Positions 1 to 7,784 of a stretch of DNA of 64,000 nt are shown here, piece by piece. This DNA comes from CAVWXT01 sp963759115 (lineage in GTDB: Bacteria > Planctomycetota > Planctomycetia > Pirellulales > Thermoguttaceae). The DNA lies in contig CAVWXT010000006.1 of assembly GCA_963759115.1 (NCBI GenBank), forward strand, positions 1,364,001 to 1,428,000. The letters are read 5' to 3'. The notes beneath the pieces were generated by a model that worked only from the letters and a program-made list of their open reading frames with translations, did no database searches and was not told the DNA's origin. Each line of letters opens with the position of its first letter. Positions within the stretch are counted from its first letter, which is position 1. Made by a program: the position numbers and the translations under genes.

Positions 1-115
1 GGGGAACGTGAGAAGAGGCAATGGCACGTATCGACAATGCCCTGACGAGCAGTAAAATGGCCGCAGAAGGATGCCCTATGCCCCAGGCCAAAAGCGGCGG
101 ATTGTGAAGGGGTAG

Positions 116-289
116 CTAATCCTCTGGCTCCGTCGCTCGTAGAAAATCCTCCCCGTCAATCATCAACATTTTGACGGCGGCGGCCTGGTCCTCGGTAGCG
201 GGCTCGTGGGCCCTGGCCACGGTGAGGAGCCCCCACACTAACTCTCGAATGCCAATTCCCGAAGATGCAGTCCAATCGTTTGCCTCCAT
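116..289 (-). CDS. small hypothetical protein (57 aa)
   Basis: An open frame runs from an ATG at 289 to a TAG at 116-118. The composition is protein-like and acidic towards the C-terminus (ends ATEPED). No clear Shine-Dalgarno sequence precedes the ATG and no family was recognised. It is listed because nothing else explains the first 500 bases. The stretch 290-538 shows no gene I can support. Confidence 0.3.
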   Translation of the reverse strand: MEANDWTASSGIGIRELVWGLLTVARAHEPATEDQAAAVKMLMIDGEDFLRATEPED

Positions 290-538
290 ATTCTATAGTA
301 GTGTCCTGGCTGCGACATTCTTACCGCCCTAGACATCATCTCTTCCCTCCCCGTTCCACCACACGACAGATTGCCAACGTGCTACGCCGAGCACCAGACT
401 GGTGTGGTTGGCGAGTGTGCTTCGTGCAAGGAATAGCCTCGGATCACAATCCTCACTTCCCCCAGCGGGAACCCTTGACATTCATTCCCCCTTTGGAGAA
501 TTACACTGTCATCAACCCACTCACAATAGGAGCCAATC

Positions 539-850
539 ATGGCGAAAAGGCAAGGCACCAGTAAGTCCCAGGCGGTTCGAAATTATCTCAAGACTCACCG
601 CAAAGCCACCAACAAGGAGGTTTCCGATGCGTTGGCGAAGCAAGGCGTGGCGGTGTCGCCGAACCACGTCGCCAACATCAAGACAAAGACCAAGACGAGG
701 AGTACGGCCGCAACAGCCGTGGTGTCGAGGCGTGGCCTGGGCATCCCCGAGGTCAAGGCGGCACTGGCACTGCTGAGGGAATGCCACGGCAGCTTGAAAG
801 ATGCCAATGCAGCCCTGGCGGCGGCACAGGAGATTCGAGAACTGGTGTAG
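539..850 (+). CDS. small basic HTH-like protein (103 aa)
   Basis: Begins MAKRQGTSKSQAVRNYL. The first 50 residues read like a winged-helix or HTH segment in which a lysine-rich helix is followed by EVSDALAKQGVAVSPNHVANIK. A Ser/Thr/Lys linker and a C-terminal helix rich in Ala and Leu follow. AGGAGCC lies about 8 bases upstream of the ATG and serves as ribosome binding site. A DNA-binding role is inferred from the helix pattern only. It stands alone, with the next gene convergent. Confidence 0.7.
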   Translation: MAKRQGTSKSQAVRNYLKTHRKATNKEVSDALAKQGVAVSPNHVANIKTKTKTRSTAATAVVSRRGLGIPEVKAALALLRECHGSLKDANAALAAAQEIRELV

Positions 851-949
851 TGCGGAGTGGGCAGAGGGGGAGCAGTGAGAATCCGTGACATCCCGACTTT
901 GTCATCACGACATACGGACGGACCCAGCACACATCATTCTAGCCGAACC

Positions 950-1249
950 TCACCCATTCTCAGCGCCTTGCTCCACGTATTGGATAAGCACAATCAGCAC
1001 GTCACCGTTGTCAAAACGGTCCACCACCTCGTAAGTGTACTGCTGGAAGTGATGCGGTTTCTCTTCTCGGAGATTCTCCTCGGTGAGCAAGTCGATGGCG
1101 TAGTCGGAAGCTGTGTGAAATCGTTGCCCAATGCGCCCGTGGTCGGTGATCGCATTATATCGCTGCGCTTCCTTTTCCTTCCTCGACTCCCCCACAACTA
1201 TCTTGCCGTCGAGGGGCCCACCCATAAACTTGAAGATCATCTTCTTCAT
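950..1249 (-). CDS. conserved hypothetical protein (99 aa)
   Basis: Starts MKKMIFKFMGGPLDGKIVVG. The pattern F-GGPLDG near the start, followed by a Tyr-rich middle (QQYTYEVVDRF) and a hydrophobic strand (DVLIVLIQYVE), is typical of short phage- or accessory-type hypothetical proteins. No catalytic motif is visible. It is transcribed against its neighbours and shares no operon with them. Confidence 0.6.
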   Translation of the reverse strand: MKKMIFKFMGGPLDGKIVVGESRKEKEAQRYNAITDHGRIGQRFHTASDYAIDLLTEENLREEKPHHFQQYTYEVVDRFDNGDVLIVLIQYVEQGAENG

Positions 1250-1357
1250 GGCGAGGAATTGTATACCTGATGAGGCAGTCGGGGTATTTGTTGATACGGC
1301 GATGGCGGGCTGCTACAATAGCCCGGTCACTGCACACCCCAAAGAAAGGAGCCTCCC

Positions 1358-1807
1358 GTGCCCAACATCGCTGTTGTACTGAAAGAAGAAATCCGTCGCC
1401 TCGCCAAGAAGGAAGTCAAAGCCCAGGTTGGCTCAACCAAGAAAGCTGTCGTGCAATACCGCAGCGAGATCGCCAAATTGAAGCGGTCGCTTGGCCAGCA
1501 GGAGCGGGAGATCACACTCCTGAAGAAAAAGCAGGGCCAACCACAAGCCAAAGAGCCGCTGGAAGCCGCTCGCTTTTCCGCCCGCTCGGTGAAGGCCCAA
1601 CGAAGCCGACTGGGTTTATCGGCTGCCGACTACGGCAAGCTCGTTGGCGTGTCGGGGCTGACGATCTACAACTGGGAACACGAGAAGGCTCGTCCCCGCA
1701 AGGCTCAACTCGCCGCCTTGGTCGCTGTCAGGGGAATTGGCAAGCGTGAGGCGATCATGAAGTTGGCGGAATTGACGCCGACGAAGGGGCGAAGGAGAAG
1801 GCAGTAG
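1358..1807 (+). CDS. XRE-like HTH protein with N-terminal coiled coil (149 aa)
   Basis: GTG start preceded by AAAGAAAGGAGCC. Residues about 8-65 are a long charged helix likely to form a coiled coil (LKEEIRRLAKKEVKAQV and on). Residues about 85-125 form a Cro/C1-type helix-turn-helix: SRLGLSAADYGKLVGVSGLTI, then YNWEHEKARP, which is the classic recognition-helix ending. The C-terminus is basic (KGRRRRQ). It is a probable DNA-binding regulator; the target is unknown. It lies 27 bases upstream of the interrupted gene at 1835 and may share its transcript. Confidence 0.7.
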   Translation: MPNIAVVLKEEIRRLAKKEVKAQVGSTKKAVVQYRSEIAKLKRSLGQQEREITLLKKKQGQPQAKEPLEAARFSARSVKAQRSRLGLSAADYGKLVGVSGLTIYNWEHEKARPRKAQLAALVAVRGIGKREAIMKLAELTPTKGRRRRQ

Positions 1808-1834
1808 TGGAACGGTCTACCAATGCTGGAGGGC

Positions 1835-2582
1835 ATGGCAATGGCGAAGAAGAAACCAGGGCGACAGTGGACATGGGCACCGTCAAAGATGCACAAGCCC
1901 AACGTTCCCGACGACATCAAGAAGGAACTGACCACCAAGGCCACGAAGTTGGTCGTGGAAGTGCTGAAGCCAAAGTACATCAAACCACCGCCCAAGAAAC
2001 CTAGGTGGAACTACCCCACCGACCTCTGGACGAAATGGCATCGCAGCTTCTTCTATTTCAGGGTCTTCGGCAAAATCTGTGGGTGAAAAATGGGCCTACG
2101 GGGGATTCGTCCTGGCAAGGTGGATTTTCTGAGGGATGGCAGGGCAAATAAATGACGGTGGAAACAGCCGCAAAACCGGGGTTTTCTTGTTGTGTAACGG
2201 CCCTCGTCGGGTCTCCCACATCTGCAACGCACGGACCTTTGCCACGGAAAAACGGGGATGGAATCTATGAATCAGATCGTTGAGGCTCCCGAAATCACGA
2301 AAACCCCTGAAAATCCAGATTCAAACTGAGTTTCACGGCCCAAATCAACCCACAGATTCTGCCGAGGAGGCCTATTTCAGTTCCACCTGGGCAAGTCCTG
2401 GCCCCAATGCCATTTCACCAACCTTCGAGGCCCCCTTCGCCCGCATGGAGTACGTAGGTGACCGTCGCTTCAGTCTTGCGTACATGCGACATACAGGTCA
2501 GTGGTGGGAGACGCATACTCGACTGACCATCGGCCAATGCCTGAACTTGATTGGCGAGGGTGGACCGTTCTCGCTGGTGTGA
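1835..2582 (+). pseudogene. 142-aa hypothetical gene split by a miniature element
   Basis: Two half-frames, 1835-2060 and 2372-2582, are separated by miniature element copy 1 (2061-2371). Removing the element plus one 8-bp duplication leaves 429 bases, an uninterrupted 142-codon frame that reads through the junction as RSFFYFSSTWASP. The N-terminal part is basic (MAKKKPGRQWTW) and the C-terminal part aromatic (GQWWETHTRLTIGQC). GGAGGGC upstream supports a start at the ATG of 1835 or 1841. As it stands the gene would make a product ending FRVFGKICG from element sequence. The family was not recognised. Confidence 0.75.
2061..2371 (-). mobile_element. ISL3-type miniature element, copy 1
   Basis: 311 bp, running GGGTCTTCGGC to GCCGAGGAGGC. 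It has imperfect terminal inverted repeats of about 23 bp and is flanked by an 8-bp direct repeat, CTATTTCA (2053-2060 and 2372-2379). It carries no transposase. It splits the 142-aa gene. Orientation is given relative to the complete IS at 7785-9369. Confidence 0.95.
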
Positions 2583-2603
2583 GGGTGCATTTGGAGAGCG
2601 ACC

Positions 2604-3122
2604 ATGCCTGTCATCCGTTGTACCTCCAAACTCCTCGCTGACATTGACGATCCGCCAGTGGCAGATTCCACTGTCATCGCTCCATCACCCATCGGAGACT
2701 GGTGCGGCCACATCTTCACGGTCGAACGTCGCAAGGGCATCCTCTTCATCAACGAACCCACCCTGTTCGTGTGCCTGGCTATCGGCATCACGAAATTGGA
2801 CTATCGGTGGATTATCCCGTTCTTCTTCGACCTGCTTGGCCAAACGCTTCACCAAGAAGGATTCAATGAGGCGGAAGCTGCCTGGATTCTCGGTCTGCAC
2901 AAGAACATGGCGATAGGTCGGACTCTCAATCGCAGCACGATTGCTTCACTCAACAACAGGATTCGTGATGCCAGGTGCATCATTCAGTACGAAGGTGGCC
3001 TGGGCAATTGCGACGTTGCTGTACTGGCCCATCTCCTGAATGACACACCGATGAAGCCGATTGGATACTCAAAGGGGCTTGAACAGATGAAAAGGCTGGT
3101 TACAGCAGGAGTAGGGCCATGA
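2604..3122 (+). CDS. DUF6933-like protein (172 aa)
   Basis: Starts MPVIRCTSKLLADI, the short N-terminal strand and KLL motif I associate with the DUF6933 family. Next come a CGHIFTVERRKGILFINE segment and a hydrophobic region around FVCLAIGITKLDYR. The length fits the family. The ATG follows GGAGAGCGACC. It lies 22 bases after the interrupted 142-aa gene, so it may have been the second gene of that operon. The molecular function of the family is not known to me. The family call rests on memory of the motif. Confidence 0.6.
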   Translation: MPVIRCTSKLLADIDDPPVADSTVIAPSPIGDWCGHIFTVERRKGILFINEPTLFVCLAIGITKLDYRWIIPFFFDLLGQTLHQEGFNEAEAAWILGLHKNMAIGRTLNRSTIASLNNRIRDARCIIQYEGGLGNCDVAVLAHLLNDTPMKPIGYSKGLEQMKRLVTAGVGP

Positions 3123-3293
3123 TCTTGGGCATCGTTCCAGTTCTTCTGTGCTTGCCTCCCCAATAAGGAGTCTTACTTCGATGAAGATGTACTTACCTTG
3201 TTGTTGAAGATCCCCCGTTTTCCAAAGGAATTCCACAAACGGATCAAGGAGGAGATGGTCAAACCGCTTGCGAAGGTACTGGAAGATCTTTGA
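3123..3293 (+). other. open frame without start codon, possible gene remnant
   Basis: Directly after the stop of the 172-aa gene, and in the same frame, 56 codons stay open and end at the TGA of 3291-3293. They read as a plausible helical protein (KEFHKRIKEEMVKPLAKVL). No ATG or GTG lies in frame. It may be the tail of a decayed gene or a chance frame. Confidence 0.25.
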
Positions 3294-3306
3294 GGGTGAA
3301 GACAAC

Positions 3307-3840
3307 ATGCTCGACCTCAAGCCCATCGTCCACGCTATCTTGGAGGAATATCCCTTGCCCTTGGACGGCACGCACGGCGTTGCGCACTGGGCCAGGGTAC
3401 TGGAAAATGGACTGCGGCTTGCCCAAGTGACCGGGGCCAATGTGGAGATCGTCCAACTCTTCGCCGTCTTCCATGATTCCCGGCGTGTCAATGAAGGCAC
3501 CGACGACGGGCATGGCAGACGGGGCGCTGATCTCGCTGCACAACTTCGTGGCGACTTCTTCGATCTGCCCGACGTGGACTTCCAACTTCTCTACAATGCC
3601 TGCGATCACCACACCGATGGACTGACGGATGGGGATATCACGGTACGAACCTGCTGGGATGCCGACCGGCTCGACCTGGGCCGAGTTGGCATAACCCCGG
3701 AGCCGAAGCACCTTTGCACGGCGGCGGCCAAGAGTCCCGACATCTTGAATTGGGCAGATGGTCGTGGGGCTTTTCTGGTGGTCCCCGAGATCATCACCAG
3801 GGATTGGGGGATTGACACCGAAGACTGGGAAAAGGCATGA
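3307..3840 (+). CDS. HD-domain phosphohydrolase-like protein (177 aa)
   Basis: Shows the spaced metal-binding signature of the HD superfamily: HGVAHWARV near residue 20, FHDSRR near residue 55, DGHGRRGADLA near residue 70, DHHTDG near residue 98, and the distal aspartate in CWDADRLDLGRVG. This predicts a metal-dependent phosphohydrolase acting on nucleotides or similar small substrates. GAGGGTGA upstream supports the ATG at 3307. The stop overlaps the next start by ATGA, so it is translationally coupled to the SGNH hydrolase. Confidence 0.8.
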   Translation: MLDLKPIVHAILEEYPLPLDGTHGVAHWARVLENGLRLAQVTGANVEIVQLFAVFHDSRRVNEGTDDGHGRRGADLAAQLRGDFFDLPDVDFQLLYNACDHHTDGLTDGDITVRTCWDADRLDLGRVGITPEPKHLCTAAAKSPDILNWADGRGAFLVVPEIITRDWGIDTEDWEKA

Positions 3841-4484
3841 GCGTCCTCTATGTGGCCGAGCGTGACAGCGACTCCTTCCAGGGAAAACGGGGAGTCGTTG
3901 ATGTGGTTTGTGCGGGCGACAGCCTCACTGGTTGGAACAATGAAGGCCCGATCCAATACTGGCCATACCCTACCTATCCGCAGTTTCTTGTGGAGTTGGC
4001 GCAGCCGCTCAGAATCGCCAACGGCGGCATTGCTGGCGAGATCAGCGAGAATGGGATTGGACAGGTCAGAGATTACCTCGACCTGTTCCCCAACGCTCGC
4101 TCCTTCATCATTGCCTATGGGACCAACGATCTAGGAATGTGGCCGGATACCGAGCAGACAAGCCGCCGCATCATCGAGAACCTGGACTGGATGGTGCGGG
4201 CGGTTGGCGAACGGGGCAAGAAGGCGATGCTCTTCAACGTCCCTTATGTCAACGAGGCGATGTTCCCGCTGTCTATTGCCAAGGACTCGCATCAGAAGAG
4301 GGACTATCACAATGCCCGGTTGAAGGAATACTGTGACCAGCACGGTATTCCACTGGCCGACATCTGCTCGCACCTGCGGGATAAACACTTCGCCGACGAG
4401 TTGCATCCGAATGGGGCTGGTGCGAGAATCATTGCTGAGGAAGTGTTCAAGGTCTTGCGTGCGGTTCACAAGGTGGCCGCCTGA
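3837..4484 (+). CDS. SGNH/GDSL-type hydrolase (215 aa)
   Basis: Four blocks of the SGNH fold are visible: CAGDSLTGWNN (Ser block I, about residue 27), ANGGIAGE (Gly block II), YGTNDLG (Asn block III) and DELHPNGAGARII (catalytic Asp/His block V). No signal peptide is seen, so the protein is probably cytoplasmic and acts as an esterase or deacylase. It overlaps the HD gene by 4 bases. Confidence 0.85.
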   Translation: MSVLYVAERDSDSFQGKRGVVDVVCAGDSLTGWNNEGPIQYWPYPTYPQFLVELAQPLRIANGGIAGEISENGIGQVRDYLDLFPNARSFIIAYGTNDLGMWPDTEQTSRRIIENLDWMVRAVGERGKKAMLFNVPYVNEAMFPLSIAKDSHQKRDYHNARLKEYCDQHGIPLADICSHLRDKHFADELHPNGAGARIIAEEVFKVLRAVHKVAA

Positions 4485-5185
4485 AGAAACAGACGGTAGG
4501 CGGCGAGCCAGAGGCCAAGGTGGATGTAACTCCTTCTGGGAGACCAGTGAATTGAAACTGACACCAACTATACCGGGAAAGGAGGCCATACATGCCTACT
4601 GACTGGTTTGCTGCGCATAAAGACGGGTTACGGCAGATTGCCGAGAGGCTCGTGGAACGGCGGGGATTCGGTATACTGGCAGGAGAACTCTACCAGAATG
4701 TCCGAGACAGTGACGCTACCGAGTGTCTGATGACCCTGGAATTGATCCCTGGTAAGCCCCAGGCCCATTTGGTCTGCGAGGATAACGGTGAGGGATTCGT
4801 GGACCTCACCCACGCTTGGACGATATTCGCCCCGAGCGCCAAAAAGGACGACCCCACCAAGGCAGGGAGGTTCAACCTTGGCGAAAAACACGTCCTTTCT
4901 TTCTGTCGGACGGCCCTGATCCACACCACCAGCGGTAGCGTGCAATTCAGCAGGGATGAGGGACGCCAAGTTTTCCCTCGTCGGAAACGAGACGTTGGCA
5001 CGAAATTTGAGGCCGAGATTGACTGCACCCGTGAGCGGGCACAACAATTCGCTGATTACGTCAAGATGCTCATCGTGCGGCCTGGGCTGACAGTGAAGTT
5101 CAATGGCGATGTTGTCGGGTTGATGGATCAAACGGGATTGGAACCTCGGAACCCCATTCGGGTGTTCGAGACGGTTTTGAAAACG

Positions 5186-5496
5186 GGGTCTTCGGCAAAA
5201 TCTGTGGGTGAAAAATGGGCCTACGGGGGATTCGTCCTGGCAAGGTGGATTTTCTGAGGGATGGCAGGGCAAATAAATGACGGTGGAAACAGCCGCAAAA
5301 CCGGGGTTTTCTTGTTGTGTAACGGCCCTCGTCGGGTCTCCCACATCTGCAACGCACGGACCTTTGCCACGGAAAAACGGGGATGGAATCTATGAATCAG
5401 ATCGTTGAGGCTCCCGAAATCACGAAAACCCCTGAAAATCCAGATTCAAACTGAGTTTCACGGCCCAAATCAACCCACAGATTCTGCCGAGGAGGC
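5186..5496 (-). mobile_element. ISL3-type miniature element, copy 2
   Basis: 311 bp with the same ends as copy 1. The target duplication is TGAAAACG (5178-5185, 5497-5504). It is inserted in the middle of the GHKL/metallopeptidase gene. Confidence 0.95.
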
Positions 5497-6348
5497 TGAA
5501 AACGGAAGTCGGGGACACCTTACGCCCGACCATGCGGCAGACCAAGGTAGAGGTATACGAAGCCTATGAGGGCGAGACGCCCATGCTCTATGAATTGGGA
5601 ATCCCCGTTGTGGAAACCGGAGATAAATGGCACGTCAATATCCACCAGAAGTGCCCATTGAATGCGGACAGGGATAACGTCACCCCGGCCTATTTGCGTT
5701 CCGTGCGAGTGGCCGTGATGAACGAAATGTACGAAGACATAAGCGCCGATGACACCACAGCATCATGGGCTGAAGAGGCCACCAGCGATCCCAATTGTTC
5801 GTCAGCCGCCGTCAAGACATTCTTGGCAATGAAGTTTGGCGAGAAGCGGGTGGCTACTGATCCCAACAATCCCGAGGCTAATGGGGCGGCTGTGGCTGCG
5901 GGATACACGTTAATTCCTGCTCGTGGACTAACCCCCGGTCAGCGCAAAAATGCGTATGAGAATGAGTTGTTGCGAACTTCATCTGAGGAATTCCCTACGG
6001 CGGGCAAGGGGGCATACAGCGATCACGGCACACCCGTCGATGTAATCCCCGAGGGGAAATGGTCGGCCGGGATGAAAAATATTGTTGCCTATGCCCATTT
6101 TCTCGGTCGGGAGTTGTTGGGCAGGGAGATTGAAGTGCGGGTCGTCAACTGCAAACATTTCGTGGGGAAGCCGTGGGGTGCTAGTTATGCTCCCGGTCAT
6201 CTCGATTTCAATATTTGGAAATTGGGGTGGGCATGGTTCGATCAAGGGATCACTGTGGAAGTGGACAAACTGCTCATTCACGAATTTGGGCATCACTACG
6301 CTATGAATCACCTGTGCGATGATTATCACGAAGCCCTTTCCATTTTAG

Positions 6349-6659
6349 GCCTCCTCGGCAGAATCTGTGGGTTGATTTGGGCCGTGAAACTCAGTTTGAA
6401 TCTGGATTTTCAGGGGTTTTCGTGATTTCGGGAGCCTCAACGATCTGATTCATAGATTCCATCCCCGTTTTTCCGTGGCAAAGGTCCGTGCGTTGCAGAT
6501 GTGGGAGACCCGACGAGGGCCGTTACACAACAAGAAAACCCCGGTTTTGCGGCTGTTTCCACCGTCATTTATTTGCCCTGCCATCCCTCAGAAAATCCAC
6601 CTTGCCAGGACGAATCCCCCGTAGGCCCATTTTTCACCCACAGATTTTGCCGAAGACCC
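6349..6659 (+). mobile_element. ISL3-type miniature element, copy 3
   Basis: 311 bp, opposite orientation to copy 2, running GCCTCCTCGGC to GCCGAAGACCC. The target duplication is CATTTTAG (6341-6348, 6660-6667). This is the second insertion in the same gene, 24 codons before its stop. Confidence 0.95.
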
Positions 6660-6732
6660 CATTTTAGGGGCACGATTGAAGAAGCTGGCTATGGAGAAGC
6701 CCGAAAGGTTTCCGACACCAACGGCAGACTAG

Positions 6733-6897
6733 TTCTTCGGGAAACTGGAAATAACCAGTTGGAGCGATAGCGATGGGTTTGGGCGGCTGCCCGGCGACAT
6801 TGTGATCGAACGGGAGAACGGCCGGTTCCACTTTCCCATCGTTGTGAGTTTGCTCCTGAGCGGGCTGATGTGGTTGATCCGACATTTCGCCAAGTAA
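6733..6897 (+). pseudogene. DUF2905-like membrane protein, N-terminus missing
   Basis: In frame after the metallopeptidase stop, the sequence reads GRLPGDIVIERENGRFHFPI and then a hydrophobic helix (VVSLLLSGLMWLIRHF). The GRLPGDI-FPI pattern is characteristic of DUF2905 membrane proteins, which normally have a first membrane helix upstream. Here that helix is absent and there is no ATG, GTG or TTG in frame, so I read it as a 5'-truncated remnant. Confidence 0.55.
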
Positions 6898-6914
6898 CGC
6901 CGAGGTGCGGAATC

Positions 6915-7082
6915 GTGAATCGGCTGCTCATGTTTATCGGGATGACGGTTGGCGGGTATGTCGACTGGTGGGCAGGCGAGTACGTTGGTTTCGGGCTGAT
7001 GGGGACATTCCTCGTCAGTTCGCTTGGAAGTATGGTCGGAATCTATGTGACATGGCGGATCACAAGGGACTACCTGAATTGA
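6915..7082 (+). CDS. small membrane protein (55 aa)
   Basis: GTG start with GAGGTG about 9 bases upstream. Two hydrophobic segments (LLMFIGMTVGGYVDWW and LMGTFLVSSLGSMVGIYVTW) predict a two-helix inner-membrane protein. It ends RITRDYLN. No function is assigned. Confidence 0.6.
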   Translation: MNRLLMFIGMTVGGYVDWWAGEYVGFGLMGTFLVSSLGSMVGIYVTWRITRDYLN

Positions 7083-7109
7083 GGATGTGCTTACCACGAG
7101 CTACCCACC

Positions 7110-7586
7110 ATGAAAACCAACGCCATGCGTCTCCTCGACACGCTCGGCATCCATTACGACATTCGAGAGTACGAGGTTGGCCCTGACGATCTGAGTGCGG
7201 AGCGGATTGCCAGCGACATCGGATTGCCGCCCGAGCAGGTGTTCAAGACTTTGGTGGCCCGAGGTGACCGTCATGGGGTACTGCTGGCCGTTGTTCCGGC
7301 CAACGCCGAAGTGGACTTCAAGGCTTTGGCTCGGCAAAGCAACAACCGAACCGTGGAGTTGGTTGCCCTGAAGGAGGTACAGCCGCTCACCGGTTACATT
7401 CGTGGCGGCGTTACGGCGTTGGCTGGCAAGCGAGACTATCCCGTGTACGTGGACGAACAGATTCAATTGTTTGACGTGGTGGCGGTATCGGCGGGGGTGC
7501 GGGGAAAACAGATGGTTTTGGCACCAGATGACTACGTTCGTGCGACGAAAGCCACCGTAAGGCCAATCAGCCGAACCGGCGATTGA
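7110..7586 (+). CDS. ybaK: YbaK/EbsC-type aminoacyl-tRNA deacylase (158 aa)
   Basis: Full-length member of the YbaK family, which hydrolyses mischarged Cys-tRNA(Pro) in the cytoplasm. Diagnostic features are MKTNAMRLLDTLGI at the start, VFKTLVARGD with the conserved lysine, LAVVPANAEVDFKALA, and the LTGYIRGGVTALAGKRDYPV loop. The length matches the family. The ribosome binding site is weak. It runs convergent to the disrupted DUF457 gene. Confidence 0.9.
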   Translation: MKTNAMRLLDTLGIHYDIREYEVGPDDLSAERIASDIGLPPEQVFKTLVARGDRHGVLLAVVPANAEVDFKALARQSNNRTVELVALKEVQPLTGYIRGGVTALAGKRDYPVYVDEQIQLFDVVAVSAGVRGKQMVLAPDDYVRATKATVRPISRTGD

Positions 7587-7784
7587 TAACGCTTGACGCC
7601 CCTTTAAGATCGTGACGGCTTCCCCACGATCCGCTCCCACAACTGGCTCGCCATCTTCCGTATGTCGATGTCTCGGCGTCGAGATATGGTCCTGACGACC
7701 AGTTCCTTCTTGGCATCTCGCTCAAGGGCAAACGAGAAGGCAGTCTGGCTCGCATCGGAGTCAAGGGAAAGAACTCCGAACTTG

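Larger units (their letters stand above)
4592..6732 (+). pseudogene. GHKL-ATPase/zinc-metallopeptidase gene split by two miniature elements
   Basis: Three exon-like blocks (4592-5185, 5497-6348, 6660-6732) join to exactly 1503 bases, 500 codons, once elements 2 and 3 and one duplication of each are removed. The N-terminal third has a GHKL ATP-binding fold: ELYQNVRDSD (N box), CEDNGEGFVDL (G1 box) and a glycine-lysine loop around FNLGEKHVLSF. The C-terminal part carries HEFGHHYAMNH, a zincin HExxH motif. Joined, it ends PERFPTPTAD. AAAGGAGG lies 7 bases before the ATG. Coupling ATP binding to a peptidase suggests a signalling or defence protein, but that is inference. As it stands the first fragment would end in element-encoded residues. 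Confidence 0.8.

Noticed and set aside
6501..6770. Recurrent open frame beginning MGDPTRAVTQQENPGFAAVS inside every miniature element
   Set aside because: It has no ribosome binding site, runs into different flanks in each copy and looks like chance coding in a non-coding element.
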